57,693 nt of DNA from Bacteroides muris (ex Afrizal et al. 2022) (lineage in GTDB: Bacteria; Bacteroidota; Bacteroidia; Bacteroidales; Bacteroidaceae). The notes beneath the pieces are model-generated. The model was not told where the DNA came from. It saw only the letters and a list, made by a program, of their open reading frames with translations, and did no database searches. The position numbers and the translations under genes were made by a program. Shown here piece by piece: positions 1 through 9,077 of this stretch. Position 1 is the first letter of the stretch; each line of letters begins with the position of its first letter. The stretch is from NCBI RefSeq assembly GCF_004793475.1, contig NZ_SRYZ01000025.1, forward strand, positions 1 through 57,693. Reading direction: 5' to 3'.

Positions 1-54
1 ACTCGCGACCCTAACCTTGGCAAGGTTATGCTCTACCAACTGAGCTATTTCCGC
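1..54 (-). tRNA. tRNA-Gly (GCC), cut by window edge
   Basis: Read leftward. The 54 visible bases are the 5' part of a tRNA and are identical to the same part of the complete tRNA-Gly at 304-376. They hold the acceptor 5' strand GCGGAAA, the D arm, and an anticodon loop with GCC. The 3' part lies outside the window. It is the last visible member of a four-tRNA cluster. Confidence 0.95.
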
Positions 55-68
55 AATGTATAAAAGCG

Positions 69-152
69 TGAAGAGAAGGAGACTCGAACTCCCACGACAT
101 AATTGTCACTACCCCCTCAAAGTAGCGCGTCTACCAATTCCGCCACCTCTCC
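69..152 (-). tRNA. tRNA-Leu (GAG)
   Basis: Read leftward. The acceptor 5' strand GGAGAGG (152-146) pairs with the 3' strand at 70-76, with A73 at 69. The anticodon stem CTACT/GGTAG encloses the loop TTGAGGG, which gives anticodon GAG. A long variable arm is present, as expected for a class II leucine tRNA. CCA is not encoded: the next bases are CGC. Confidence 0.95.
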
Positions 153-192
153 AACTTACTTTCAACAATTCAAAGAACCGACCGCCTTACCT

Positions 193-277
193 TGGTGCCC
201 AGAACAGGACTCGAACCTGCATGCCTCTCGACACACGCACCTGAAACGTGCGCGTCTACCAATTCCGCCACCTGGGC
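193..277 (-). tRNA. tRNA-Leu (CAG)
   Basis: Read leftward. The acceptor is GCCCAGG (277-271) paired with TCTGGGC, with A73 at 196. The anticodon loop TTCAGGT gives CAG, and there is a class II variable arm. Unlike its neighbours it has CCA encoded in the genome (193-195). Confidence 0.95.
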
Positions 278-303
278 ATAGGTAATCTGCAATACATCTA
301 AAG

Positions 304-376
304 AGCGGAAAACGAGACTCGAACTCGCGACCCTAACCTTGGCAAGGTTATGCTCTACCAACTGAGCTATTTCCGC
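304..376 (-). tRNA. tRNA-Gly (GCC)
   Basis: Complete 73-nt tRNA read leftward: acceptor GCGGAAA/TTTCCGC, T arm GTTCGAG, anticodon GCC, discriminator T, no encoded CCA. It is the first gene of the cluster, with a good Bacteroides promoter 12 nt upstream. The two glycine tRNAs bracket the two leucine tRNAs. Confidence 0.97.
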
Positions 377-387
377 GATTGCGGATG

Positions 388-418
388 CAAAGGTAGATAT
401 TTTCCTTAAACCTGCAAA
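388..418 (-). promoter_or_regulatory. promoter of the tRNA cluster
   Basis: On the minus strand TTTG (415-418) is followed by 19 nt and then TACCTTTG (388-395). This fits the Bacteroides housekeeping consensus (TTTG, 19-21 nt, TAnnTTTG), and it ends 11 nt before the first tRNA. Confidence 0.8.
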
Positions 419-486
419 CATTCCGCAGACTTTTTTTCATTCAAAAAATGCACATTTTGTTACGTATACAATTATACTTTTGATTA

Positions 487-1632
487 TCAACTCATTCGCC
501 CACGATAATCTTCGTAAGAAAATTGCTTGAAAACTTCTGATTTCCCTTCTTTTGTCCACATTGCAATGGCCGGATGGTGAATTCCATTGAACATATTCGT
601 CTTTACAGTGGTGTAATGTATCATGTCTTCAAAGACGATTCTCTCCCCTATCTGCAGTTCATGGTCAAAACTCCACAGTCCCATATAGTCGCCGCTCAAG
701 CAGGAGTTTCCTCCAAGGCGATAGACGTAAGGGCCCGCATCGCCCATTTCCGCTCCACGCACCGCAGGCTGGTAGGGCATCTCCAAGCAATCAGGCATAT
801 GGCACGTAAAGCTAACATTGAGGATGGCGGTACGAATGCCGCGGTTTTCCACGATATCCACTATTTCCGAGCTCAGCACACCGGTCTGCCAGGTGAAAGC
901 AGAACCTGGTTCAAGAATGATTTGAAGATGCGGATAGCGTTCCTTAAAACCCTTCAATAGGCGGACAAGATGCTCTACATCATAATCCTTGCGCGTCATC
1001 AAATGGCCCCCTCCCAAATTCAACCACTTAATCTGTGAGAACCAGCGGGAGAATTTTCCTTCCAAATGCTCCAATGTACGTTCCAGCTCGTAGGAAGAAG
1101 ACTCGCAGTGACAATGACAGTGAAAACCTTCAATACCGGCCGGAAGTTTTTCGGGAAGCTGGTCGGTCATCACACCAAAACGGGTACCAGGCGCACAAGG
1201 ATTATACAGTTCCGTCTCCACCTCCGAATATTCGGGATTGATGCGGATACCGCAGGAAATGCCGCTTCCTTCCGCCGTCACCGCCGGATAAAAGCGATGG
1301 AACTGCGAAAGCGAATTGAAAGTGACATGACTGCTGCACCGCATTATCTCCGGAAATTCGGCCTCGGTATAAGCCGGCGAGTACGTATGCGCCTTGCTTC
1401 CGAACTCCTCCAATGCCAGACGGGCTTCGTAGACGGAACTTGCCGTAGAGTGATTTATATACTCCCTGAAAATAGGAAAGGAACGCCACATGGCAAATGA
1501 TTTGAAAGCGAGGATTATCTCCACACCTGCACGGTCAGCCACACTTTTTATCAGTGCGAGGTTCTTCCTCAGCAATCCTTCTTCCATAATATAGCAGGGA
1601 GAAGGGAAAAGGGTAAAATCTTTATCAGTCAT
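487..1632 (-). CDS. nspC: carboxynorspermidine decarboxylase
   Basis: About 381 residues. This PLP-dependent decarboxylase of the alanine-racemase fold removes CO2 from carboxynorspermidine or carboxyspermidine in the polyamine pathway that many gut Bacteroides use for spermidine. Visible motifs: AFKSF with the PLP lysine near residue 44, the EPGSAF segment, and GGNSCLSGD with the active cysteine late in the chain. An in-frame ATG at 1656 would add eight residues (MIENINRR). I prefer 1632 because the conserved part begins almost at once after it. It lies 175 nt downstream of uvrD on the same strand. Its carboxynorspermidine dehydrogenase partner is not in the window. Confidence 0.9.
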   Translation of the reverse strand: MTDKDFTLFPSPCYIMEEGLLRKNLALIKSVADRAGVEIILAFKSFAMWRSFPIFREYINHSTASSVYEARLALEEFGSKAHTYSPAYTEAEFPEIMRCSSHVTFNSLSQFHRFYPAVTAEGSGISCGIRINPEYSEVETELYNPCAPGTRFGVMTDQLPEKLPAGIEGFHCHCHCESSSYELERTLEHLEGKFSRWFSQIKWLNLGGGHLMTRKDYDVEHLVRLLKGFKERYPHLQIILEPGSAFTWQTGVLSSEIVDIVENRGIRTAILNVSFTCHMPDCLEMPYQPAVRGAEMGDAGPYVYRLGGNSCLSGDYMGLWSFDHELQIGERIVFEDMIHYTTVKTNMFNGIHHPAIAMWTKEGKSEVFKQFSYEDYRGRMS

Positions 1633-1806
1633 TCTTCTATTTATATTTTCTATCATTCACAAAGCCATTCGAACAAACGAAGGGTCTGAAAAGCCCTGCC
1701 TGAGGACTTAGCAAAACAGATACCGCTCCTTTTAGGACGCTTCTTTTTATAATGGAATTTACGCGAATCAGTAGTTGAAACGAAACCATCGGTTCGCATT
1801 ACTCCA

Positions 1807-4161
1807 CTACCCAATAACCTTGAAACGCGCGAAGCGCAGTAAAAGTTGCTTGTCCCCCGCATTCTTGAAGCGGATGGTAGCCTTGGCATTGTCTCCCTCG
1901 CCTTCCAGCTTCAGGACTTCGCCCAGACCGAAACGTTCGTGCTCAATAAGTTGTCCTCGCTGTACACGGTTGGCCGACCCACTGGCAGAAGGCGATGTAT
2001 TTGCCATATTTGCAGAAGACGCCACCCGTTTCAGGTTACGTGGAACGGTCGGTGCAATAATCTGCTGCTTCGGCCGTACAGATACACGCTCTCTTCCGCC
2101 ACACGGGACATCTTCCCTATCAGGCGCAAAGCCTCTGGCGTTCTCCCTGCGGAAAACGGCGGCTTCATCCTCTACCCTGCGGAACATTCCCACATCCTGA
2201 GGTAGGCGCAGGAAACGCATATCTATATCCTTCAGGAAACGGCTGGGAGTGCCGAACTCCATCTTGCCATACCGGAAACGTGTCTTTGCATACGATAGGA
2301 AACAGTGTTCTTCGGCACGTGTGATGGCTACATAGAACAGCCTCCGTTCTTCCTCCAACGCCCGGGGAGAGTCACCCGCCATGCCACTGGGGAAAAGGTT
2401 CTCCTCCATCCCCACTACAAACACATTCCTGAACTCCAATCCCTTGGCCGAATGTACAGTCATCAGCGTTATCTTCTCATCGTCGCCATCCTTATCCGAA
2501 TCCTGGTCGGTAAGAAGAGAAACTTCCGAAAGGAAATCGCCCAACAACACACTCGGGTTTCCCTCCTCCTGCCGTTGGGCACAAAAATCATTCATACCGT
2601 TCACCAACTCCTCTATATTCTCCTTACGGCTCAGATTCTCGGGAGAGTTGTCCTGACACACATCATTGATGATGCCCGATTGGCGAATAATGTCGGCACC
2701 AATCTCGCAGGCATTCTTCTCCGCAGCATCTGTGATAAAGGCAGATATAAGTTCACGAAATGCCTGCAACTTTCCCATCGTACCTTTATTGAAGTTCAAG
2801 CCATATGTCAACGGTTCACAAAGCACAGTCCACAAACTGACATTGTGACCGGTGGCGGCAGCAATGATTTTTCCCACTGTCGTATCTCCTATACCCCGTG
2901 CAGGATAGTTGATAATACGCTTGAAAGCCTCTTCATCATTGGGATTCACTATCAGACGGAAGTAAGCGATGACATCTTTGATTTCCTTACGCTGATAGAA
3001 CGACAAGCCTCCATAAATACGGTAAGGCATACTGCGTTTGCGCATGGCTTCCTCAAAGATACGGCTCTGCGCATTGGTACGGTAGAGTATCGCAAAATCA
3101 GAGTAGGCATAGTGCTTTTCATGCCGCAGCTCAGCTATCTTATTCACCACAATATCCCCTTCCTCCACATCGCTATATGCCTGGTACACACCGATGGCTT
3201 CTCCTTTCTCCTTTTCTGAAAACACTTCCTTACGTATCTGCCACTGGTTCTTTTCTATCAGGCTGTTGGCCGCGCGAACAATGGTCTGGGTAGAACGGTA
3301 GTTCTGCTCCAGCTTGAAGACCTTCGTATCGGGATATACTTTCGTAAAATAGAGAATATTGTCAATATCGGCACCACGGAAGGAGTAGATACTCTGTGCA
3401 TCATCCCCCACCACACAGACATGTTGATGGTTCTTGGCAAGTTGCAGCACGATACTGTGCTGTGCAAAATTGGTATCTTGATACTCATCTACCAAAATGT
3501 AGCGGAACTGGTCCTGATAACGCGCCAACACCTCGGGGTAGTCCCGGAACAGCAGGAATGTGTAGAACAGCAAATCGTCGAAGTCCATTGCATCTGCCTG
3601 CCGGCAACGCTCCCAATATCTCTGGTAGATGTCGCGAAGCGCCGGAACCTTTGCTGCGCGGTCTCCCTCGTAAGCCTCCTTGTTATTGGCATAGCCTGCA
3701 GGAGAAACCAGATGATTCTTGGCGTTCGAAATACGAGCCTGCACCATCCCCGGCTTGTACACTTTCTCATCCAGCCCCATTTCCTTGATAATGGAACGTA
3801 TCAGGCTTTTGCTATCCGCCGTATCATAAATGGTAAACTGCGAAGTGAAGCCGATATGCCCGGCCTCGACATGCAGAATGCGCAGGAACAAGGAGTGAAA
3901 GGTTCCCATCCACAAATGGCGTGCCCTCTCCGGCCCCACCTGACGGGCTATACGCTCCTTCATTTCGCGCGCCGCCTTGTTGGTAAAGGTCAATGCCAGA
4001 ATGTTCCAAGGCTGGTAGCCATTCTCCAGCAGATAAGCAATCTTATAGGTCAGCACACGCGTCTTTCCTGAACCGGCACCGGCTATCACCAATGACGGAC
4101 CATCGTTGTACAGCACCGCGTTCCGCTGTCCCTCGTTCAGTTCCTCTATATAATCGGGCAT
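1807..4161 (-). CDS. uvrD: UvrD/PcrA-type ATP-dependent DNA helicase
   Basis: 784 residues, a superfamily 1A 3'-5' helicase acting in excision repair and in clearing RecA or stalled polymerases. Motifs in order: Walker A AGAGSGKT (27-34), TFTNKAAREM (about 58-67), DEYQDT (225-230), QSIYSFRGAD, LEQNYRST, MTVHSAKGLEF and FYVAITRAE. The last 50 residues (HERFGLGEVL onward) match the Tudor-like C-terminal domain of PcrA/UvrD that binds RNA polymerase. Length is normal. A promoter lies at 4215-4246. The family call is firm; UvrD versus PcrA naming is a matter of convention here. Confidence 0.95.
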   Translation of the reverse strand: MPDYIEELNEGQRNAVLYNDGPSLVIAGAGSGKTRVLTYKIAYLLENGYQPWNILALTFTNKAAREMKERIARQVGPERARHLWMGTFHSLFLRILHVEAGHIGFTSQFTIYDTADSKSLIRSIIKEMGLDEKVYKPGMVQARISNAKNHLVSPAGYANNKEAYEGDRAAKVPALRDIYQRYWERCRQADAMDFDDLLFYTFLLFRDYPEVLARYQDQFRYILVDEYQDTNFAQHSIVLQLAKNHQHVCVVGDDAQSIYSFRGADIDNILYFTKVYPDTKVFKLEQNYRSTQTIVRAANSLIEKNQWQIRKEVFSEKEKGEAIGVYQAYSDVEEGDIVVNKIAELRHEKHYAYSDFAILYRTNAQSRIFEEAMRKRSMPYRIYGGLSFYQRKEIKDVIAYFRLIVNPNDEEAFKRIINYPARGIGDTTVGKIIAAATGHNVSLWTVLCEPLTYGLNFNKGTMGKLQAFRELISAFITDAAEKNACEIGADIIRQSGIINDVCQDNSPENLSRKENIEELVNGMNDFCAQRQEEGNPSVLLGDFLSEVSLLTDQDSDKDGDDEKITLMTVHSAKGLEFRNVFVVGMEENLFPSGMAGDSPRALEEERRLFYVAITRAEEHCFLSYAKTRFRYGKMEFGTPSRFLKDIDMRFLRLPQDVGMFRRVEDEAAVFRRENARGFAPDREDVPCGGRERVSVRPKQQIIAPTVPRNLKRVASSANMANTSPSASGSANRVQRGQLIEHERFGLGEVLKLEGEGDNAKATIRFKNAGDKQLLLRFARFKVIG

Positions 4162-4214
4162 ATCCGTATAATCTTAAAATGATAATATTTTTTCTTCCTT
4201 TGTTTTTACGGAGG

Positions 4215-4246
4215 CAAAGATAAAAAAAGCTTCGGAGACGTACGAA
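4215..4246 (-). promoter_or_regulatory. uvrD promoter candidate
   Basis: On the minus strand TTCG (4243-4246), 20 nt, TATCTTTG (4215-4222). The -7 box is perfect and the -33 box matches three of four bases. It ends about 54 nt before the uvrD start. Confidence 0.6.
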
Positions 4247-4341
4247 CATTTCCACAGGTTATAGTGTTTATATAGCAAAGTTCCAAAATTTAATAATTGA
4301 AACTTATGAATACAATATTAACGATTTTAATGACAACAGTT

Positions 4342-4926
4342 ATGACTTACGAAATGCCAAAACTTCCCTATGCCAACAATGCACTGGAACCCGTAATCAG
4401 TCAGCAAACCATAGATTACCACTATGGCAAGCATCTGCAAACCTACGTGAACAACCTCAACAATCTCGTTCCGGGAACAGAATTCGAAGGCAAGGATCTA
4501 TTGACCATTGTCGCCACAGCACCGGACGGTGCCATCTTCAACAATGCAGGACAGGTGTTGAACCACACACTATACTTCTTGCAGTTTGCCCCGAAGCCTG
4601 CCCACAGCGAGCCTACCGGTAAACTGGCAGAAGCCATCAAACGCGACTTCGGCAGCTTTGAGAATTTCAAGAAGGAATTCAACGCAGCAGCTGTCGGATT
4701 GTTCGGCTCCGGATGGGCTTGGTTGTCTGCCGACAAAAACGGCAAACTCCACATCACCAAAGAAGCCAATGGTAGTAACCCAGTACGTGCCGGTCTTGTT
4801 CCGCTACTCGGATTCGATGTATGGGAACATTCATACTATCTTGACTACCAGAACCGCCGTGCCGACCACATAAACGAGTTATGGGGCATCATTGATTGGG
4901 ATGCGTTAGGCAAAAGATTCAAATAA
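4342..4926 (+). CDS. sodB: iron/manganese superoxide dismutase
   Basis: 194 residues. It converts superoxide to peroxide and oxygen in the cytoplasm. Metal ligands visible: H27, H75, and the DVWEH motif with D159 and H163. The start at 4342 gives MTYEMPKLPY, the usual N-terminus of Bacteroides Sod. Earlier in-frame ATGs (4297, 4306, 4330) would add an atypical leader of up to 15 residues (for instance MNTILTILMT). Bacteroides enzymes of this family are known to work with Fe or Mn, and sequence alone does not decide which. It is monocistronic, with a strong terminator at 4959-4995. Confidence 0.95.
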   Translation: MTYEMPKLPYANNALEPVISQQTIDYHYGKHLQTYVNNLNNLVPGTEFEGKDLLTIVATAPDGAIFNNAGQVLNHTLYFLQFAPKPAHSEPTGKLAEAIKRDFGSFENFKKEFNAAAVGLFGSGWAWLSADKNGKLHITKEANGSNPVRAGLVPLLGFDVWEHSYYLDYQNRRADHINELWGIIDWDALGKRFK

Positions 4927-4958
4927 ACCGACAAGGTCTCATAAAGCCATGTGAAGGG

Positions 4959-4995
4959 CGCCTTCTTGAATTATAAAAACTCAAGAAGGCGTTTT
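4959..4995 (+). terminator. sodB terminator
   Basis: Perfect 11-bp stem CGCCTTCTTGA (4959-4969) with TCAAGAAGGCG (4981-4991), followed by TTTT. Confidence 0.9.
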
Positions 4996-5035
4996 CTTGT
5001 TTAAAGCAGTCATCTAACATATTTTAAAGAAATTC

Positions 5036-5068
5036 TTTGGCTTCTACCATAAGTATTCATTAACTTTG
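5036..5068 (+). promoter_or_regulatory. promoter of thiE-like gene
   Basis: TTTG (5036-5039), 21 nt, TAACTTTG (5061-5068). Both boxes match the Bacteroides consensus exactly. The boxes end 26 nt before the ATG at 5095. Confidence 0.8.
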
Positions 5069-5094
5069 CTAAACTTAAAAGTTTAACAATAAAA

Positions 5095-5703
5095 ATGAAA
5101 CTCATCGTAGTAACAGCACCCACATTTTTTGTGGAAGAAGACAAGATTATCACGGCACTATTCGAAGAGGGGCTGGATATTCTACATCTGAGGAAGCCGG
5201 AAACTCCCGCCATGTATTCAGAACGGCTTTTAACACTGATACCTAAAAAATATCATAAGCGCATCATTACTCATGAGCACTTCTATCTGCAGGAAGAGTT
5301 CAGCCTGATGGGAATTCATCTAAACACCCGCAACCCCAAAGAACCTCACGACTATTCAGGCCACATCAGTTGTACCTGCCATTCACTGGACGAAGTGCAA
5401 AACAAGAAGCATTTCTATGACTATCTGTTCTTAAGCCCGATATATAATTGTATCACAAAGTCCGGAGTCACGTCCGGCTTCACTGCCGAGGAATTGCGGC
5501 AAGCAGGGAAAAGTAAGATCATAGACAGTAAAGTCATGGCCTTGGGAGGCATTACTCCCGACAACATACTGGAGATTAAGAATTACGGATTCGGTGGTGC
5601 TGTTGTAATGGGTGACTTATGGAATAAATTCAATGCCTGCACCGACCGCGACTATCTGGAAGTAATCCACCACTTCAAAAAATTGAAGAAAATGGCCGAT
5701 TGA
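5095..5703 (+). CDS. thiamine phosphate synthase family protein (ThiE/TenI-like)
   Basis: 202 residues, a TIM-barrel protein of the ThiE/TenI family. ThiE joins the pyrimidine and thiazole halves of thiamine; TenI-like relatives do related or unknown steps. Family signatures are present but loose: LHLRKPE for the pyrophosphate-binding start, MGIHL, the TCHSLDEV segment, LSPIYNCITKSG, and ALGGITPDN with VMGDLW near the end. The gene stands alone with its own promoter, away from a thi operon, so I keep the broad family name. In Bacteroides such solitary copies are commonly annotated thiamine phosphate synthase. Confidence 0.75.
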   Translation: MKLIVVTAPTFFVEEDKIITALFEEGLDILHLRKPETPAMYSERLLTLIPKKYHKRIITHEHFYLQEEFSLMGIHLNTRNPKEPHDYSGHISCTCHSLDEVQNKKHFYDYLFLSPIYNCITKSGVTSGFTAEELRQAGKSKIIDSKVMALGGITPDNILEIKNYGFGGAVVMGDLWNKFNACTDRDYLEVIHHFKKLKKMAD

Positions 5704-5706
5704 GCC

Positions 5707-5826
5707 TTAGACTGGCAAATCAAAATTTATCGTACTCTTTGTATTCAATACTGGCAGGCAACGTGATATACCTCCCCCATAGTGTCCCACAATAGATTTG
5801 GTGATGGAAAGCCCCACCCCCGCACC
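5707..5826 (-). pseudogene. remnant: C-terminus of a sensor histidine kinase
   Basis: The minus strand encodes about 39 residues before a TAA at 5707-5709. The fragment begins GAGVGLSITKSIV, the G2 box of a histidine-kinase ATPase domain, and ends INFDLPV. There is no start, and the frame is closed upstream by the stop of the integrase fragment at 5827-5829. The HisKA domain, N box and sensor part are missing. It directly abuts the integrase head, so the junction looks like a deletion scar. Confidence 0.7.
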
Positions 5827-5946
5827 TTAAATATCGTAGTTCATATTCACGAACCACATACTCTTTTTCAGATGTGTGACATGTATATACACCGGATAGA
5901 ATCCATCTTTACGCTGCTTCTGCACACAAGTTCTAAATGTAGCCAT
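5827..5946 (-). pseudogene. remnant: N-terminus of a tyrosine recombinase (integrase)
   Basis: A 39-residue frame from ATG at 5946 to TAA at 5827. It begins MATFRTCVQKQRKDGFYPVY, which closely resembles the first residues of Bacteroidales phage-type integrases (arm-binding domain, RKDGxYPVxIRV pattern). After HVTHLKKSM the match is lost and the frame stops. All catalytic residues of the recombinase are absent. With the kinase tail next to it, this marks a lost mobile element or a deletion. Confidence 0.7.
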
Positions 5947-6065
5947 ATATTTTGATTTACAGTTTATCAAACTTCTAAACTTCTTTCTAAACCGGACATT
6001 GCAAAATTACAAAATATTTCTAAACCTTCCAAAGCAAAACCCTGTATAAAGTGCTTAGAATGCAG

Positions 6066-6112
6066 ATAAAACAAATATGGGTTTACAGCACATCCTCAGC
6101 GCTATAAACCCA
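6066..6112 (-). terminator. ppdK terminator
   Basis: Read leftward: TGGGTTTATAGCGC pairs with GTGCTGTAAACCCA (6078-6112; 14 bp including G-U pairs), then TATTTGTTTT. It lies 40 nt beyond the ppdK stop. Confidence 0.8.
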
Positions 6113-6151
6113 TACAAAACATTATTTATCAATACATTACATTATCAAATA

Positions 6152-8872
6152 TCAGCCTTCGATGGCAGCCTGCGCCGCAGCCAGACGTGCAATGGGCACA
6201 CGGAACGGAGAACAGCTGACATAATTCAAACCGACCTTGTGGCAGAACTTCACAGAAGAAGGCTCACCACCATGTTCGCCGCAGATACCGCACTTCAAAT
6301 CCGGACGGATAGCACGTCCCTTTTCAGTAGCCATACGCACCAACTGTCCTACACCATTCTGGTCGAGTACCTGGAACGGGTCTACTTTCAGAATCTTCTT
6401 CTCCAGATAAATCGGGAGGAAGGAAGCGATATCGTCGCGTGAATAACCAAATGTCATCTGAGTCAAGTCGTTCGTACCGAATGAGAAGAACTCGGCAGAG
6501 GAAGCTATGCGGTCGGCAGTCAAGGCGGCACGCGGAATCTCAATCATTGTACCTACTTTGAAGTCGATGCTGTCACCCACTTCTTCAAACAACTGGGCAG
6601 CCTCAGCACGAATCACTTCTTCCTGCTGCTTGAACTCATACAAGATGCCGGTCAGAGGAACCATGATTTCAGGATGGGTTTCGGCACCCTCCTTCTTCAA
6701 TTCCAAAGCAGCACCCAAGATGGCACGCGTCTGCATCTGTGTAATTTCAGGATATGTATTTCCCAAACGGCAACCACGATGACCCAACATCGGATTATGC
6801 TCACAAAGCGCCTCAACACGTTGCTGGATATACTGGAGGCTTACACCCATCGTATCTGCCATTTCCTGCTGTCCCTTCAGGTCATGAGGAACAAACTCAT
6901 GCAAAGGAGGGTCGAGCAGACGTACAGTCACCGGACAACCAGCCATTGCCTTGAAGATACCCTTGAAGTCAGCTTGCTGGTAAGGTAGAATCTTAGCCAA
7001 AGCCTTGCGACGTCCTTCGGCGTTTTCTGCCAGAATCATCTCGCGCATGGCTTTAATCTTCTCGCCTTCGAAGAACATGTGCTCCGTACGGCAAAGGCCG
7101 ATACCCACCGCACCAAAATTGCGTGCCACTTCTGCATCGTGAGGAGTATCCGCATTGGTACGAACCTGCAGCTTCGTATATTTGTCTGCCAAATCCATCA
7201 GTTCCGCAAAGTCACCGGACAGCTCAGCCGCTTTTGTCTCCACCTTGTCTTTATATACTTCACCAGTGCTTCCGTTCAAGGAGATATAGTCACCTTCTTT
7301 CAACAGTACACCATCCACTTCCACTGTACGCGCCTTGTAGTCTATGTTCAAGGCACCGGCACCGGACACACAGCACTTACCCATACCACGAGCAACCACT
7401 GCTGCATGCGAAGTCATACCGCCGCGGGCAGTCAGGATACCTTCGGCAACTGCCATACCTGCCAAATCTTCCGGAGAAGTCTCGATACGTACCATCACCA
7501 CACGCTTGCCGGCAGCATGCCATTCGGCAGCATCATCGGCAAAGAATACGATTTGTCCCGTAGCGGCACCCGGAGAAGCGGGAAGACCACGGGTCAATAC
7601 CTTGGCTTGCTTCAGAGCTGTCTTGTCAAATACCGGGTGGAGCAGTTCGTCCAACTTATTGGGCTCACAACGCATCAATGCAGTCTTTTCGTCAATCATA
7701 CCTTGATGGAGCAAGTCCATGGCAATCTTCACCATAGCGGCTCCGGTACGCTTACCGTTACGGGTCTGGAGGAACCAGAGTTTACCCTCTTGTACAGTGA
7801 ACTCCATATCCTGCATATCACGGTAGTGATTTTCGAGCTTCGTCTGCAAAGCATCCAGTTCCTTATAAATTTCCGGCATAGCCTCCTCCATGGAAGGATA
7901 TTTGCTGACACGTTCTTCTTCGCTTACACCAGCCAATTCAGCCCAACGTTGAGAACCGATTTTTGTAATCTGTTGCGGAGTACGGATACCGGCAACCACG
8001 TCTTCACCTTGTGCATTAATCAAATACTCGCCATTGAAAAGATCTTCACCGGTAGCAGCATCGCGGCTGAAGCAAACACCCGTAGCAGAGCTCTCGCCCA
8101 TATTACCGAACACCATCGCCTGAACGCTTACGGCAGTACCCCATTCGTCAGGAATTCCCTCCATCTTACGATACAAAATGGCACGTTCGTTCATCCAGGA
8201 ATTGAATACGGCACAAACGGCACCCCACAACTGCTCGTAGGCACAAGTCGGGAAGTCTTTTCCGGTCTGTTCTTTTACGGCAGCCTTGAACTTCTTCACG
8301 AGTTCCTTAAGGTCTTCCACCTCAAGCTCGTTGTCCAGCTTCACGCCTTTGGCATGTTTCACCTCTTCTATAATAGCTTCGAACGGGTCTACGTCTTCCT
8401 TGTTCACCGGCTTCATACCCAGCACCACATCGCCATACATCTGCACGAAACGACGGTAAGAGTCCCATGCAAAACGTGCGTTGCCTGTCTTGCGTGTCAA
8501 GCCTTCCACCACTTCGTCATTCAAGCCAAGATTCAGGATAGTGTCCATCATGCCCGGCATAGAAGCGCGTGCACCCGAACGTACGGAAACCAGCAACGGA
8601 TTCTCCACATCACCGAATTTGGAACGCATCAGCGTCTCCACATGGGCAATGGCTTGTTCAACTTCATTCTTCAACAGAGCAACGACTTTCTCCTGCCCCA
8701 TTTCATAATATTCCGTACAAACTTCTGTCGTTATTGTAAAGCCCGGAGGAACCGGAACCCCTATAAGGTTCATTTCTGCAAGGTTGGCACCTTTTCCACC
8801 CAAAAGGTTTCTCATATCGGCCTTTCCTTCTGCCTGGCCATTACCAAAGGTATAAACTCTTTTTTTGTCCAT
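6152..8872 (-). CDS. ppdK: pyruvate, phosphate dikinase
   Basis: 906 residues. It interconverts pyruvate + ATP + Pi with phosphoenolpyruvate + AMP + PPi in the cytoplasm. Domains in order: N-terminal ATP-grasp nucleotide-binding domain; swivelling phosphohistidine domain with GGMTSHAAVVARG (His about residue 489); C-terminal PEP/pyruvate TIM barrel with CRTEHMFF, FGTNDLTQMTFG and GICGEHGGEP (catalytic Cys near 864). It is monocistronic, with a promoter at 8919-8949 and a terminator at 6066-6112. In Bacteroides it sits at the PEP node together with other carboxylating enzymes. Length and motifs are complete. Confidence 0.97.
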   Translation of the reverse strand: MDKKRVYTFGNGQAEGKADMRNLLGGKGANLAEMNLIGVPVPPGFTITTEVCTEYYEMGQEKVVALLKNEVEQAIAHVETLMRSKFGDVENPLLVSVRSGARASMPGMMDTILNLGLNDEVVEGLTRKTGNARFAWDSYRRFVQMYGDVVLGMKPVNKEDVDPFEAIIEEVKHAKGVKLDNELEVEDLKELVKKFKAAVKEQTGKDFPTCAYEQLWGAVCAVFNSWMNERAILYRKMEGIPDEWGTAVSVQAMVFGNMGESSATGVCFSRDAATGEDLFNGEYLINAQGEDVVAGIRTPQQITKIGSQRWAELAGVSEEERVSKYPSMEEAMPEIYKELDALQTKLENHYRDMQDMEFTVQEGKLWFLQTRNGKRTGAAMVKIAMDLLHQGMIDEKTALMRCEPNKLDELLHPVFDKTALKQAKVLTRGLPASPGAATGQIVFFADDAAEWHAAGKRVVMVRIETSPEDLAGMAVAEGILTARGGMTSHAAVVARGMGKCCVSGAGALNIDYKARTVEVDGVLLKEGDYISLNGSTGEVYKDKVETKAAELSGDFAELMDLADKYTKLQVRTNADTPHDAEVARNFGAVGIGLCRTEHMFFEGEKIKAMREMILAENAEGRRKALAKILPYQQADFKGIFKAMAGCPVTVRLLDPPLHEFVPHDLKGQQEMADTMGVSLQYIQQRVEALCEHNPMLGHRGCRLGNTYPEITQMQTRAILGAALELKKEGAETHPEIMVPLTGILYEFKQQEEVIRAEAAQLFEEVGDSIDFKVGTMIEIPRAALTADRIASSAEFFSFGTNDLTQMTFGYSRDDIASFLPIYLEKKILKVDPFQVLDQNGVGQLVRMATEKGRAIRPDLKCGICGEHGGEPSSVKFCHKVGLNYVSCSPFRVPIARLAAAQAAIEG

Positions 8873-8918
8873 AATATAAATTTAAAGTTTTTGATAGTGA
8901 TTTTCTCTTTTCTGTTCG

Positions 8919-8949
8919 CAAATCTAAGTATATTTCGCAGACTAGAAAA
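8919..8949 (-). promoter_or_regulatory. ppdK promoter candidate
   Basis: On the minus strand the -7 box TAGATTTG (8919-8926) fits the consensus. The -33 region 19 nt upstream is TTTT (8946-8949), a three-of-four match. It leaves a leader of about 40 nt. Confidence 0.5.
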
Positions 8950-9077
8950 CTTTTTCAGAAAAAACTTTATGCTAAAATGCAATTTCGACATTGCAATCTT
9001 TAATATTTCATTTCATAGAGAGAAATCCCGAAAAAAATGTCTATTTTTGCCGAAGAATTTATTAGACTGGTGTAAAA

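Noticed and set aside
1..418. tRNA-associated integration site (attachment site)
   Set aside because: No duplicated tRNA 3' end with an integrase follows; the second glycine tRNA is a normal gene copy in the cluster.
4162..4341. An N-terminal extension or signal peptide on superoxide dismutase
   Set aside because: The upstream in-frame ATGs give a short odd leader without a cleavage site, while the start at 4342 matches the usual Bacteroides N-terminus.
5707..5946. Complete two-component sensor or complete integrase
   Set aside because: Only about 39 residues of each remain; all catalytic parts of the integrase and the phosphoacceptor domain of the kinase are missing.
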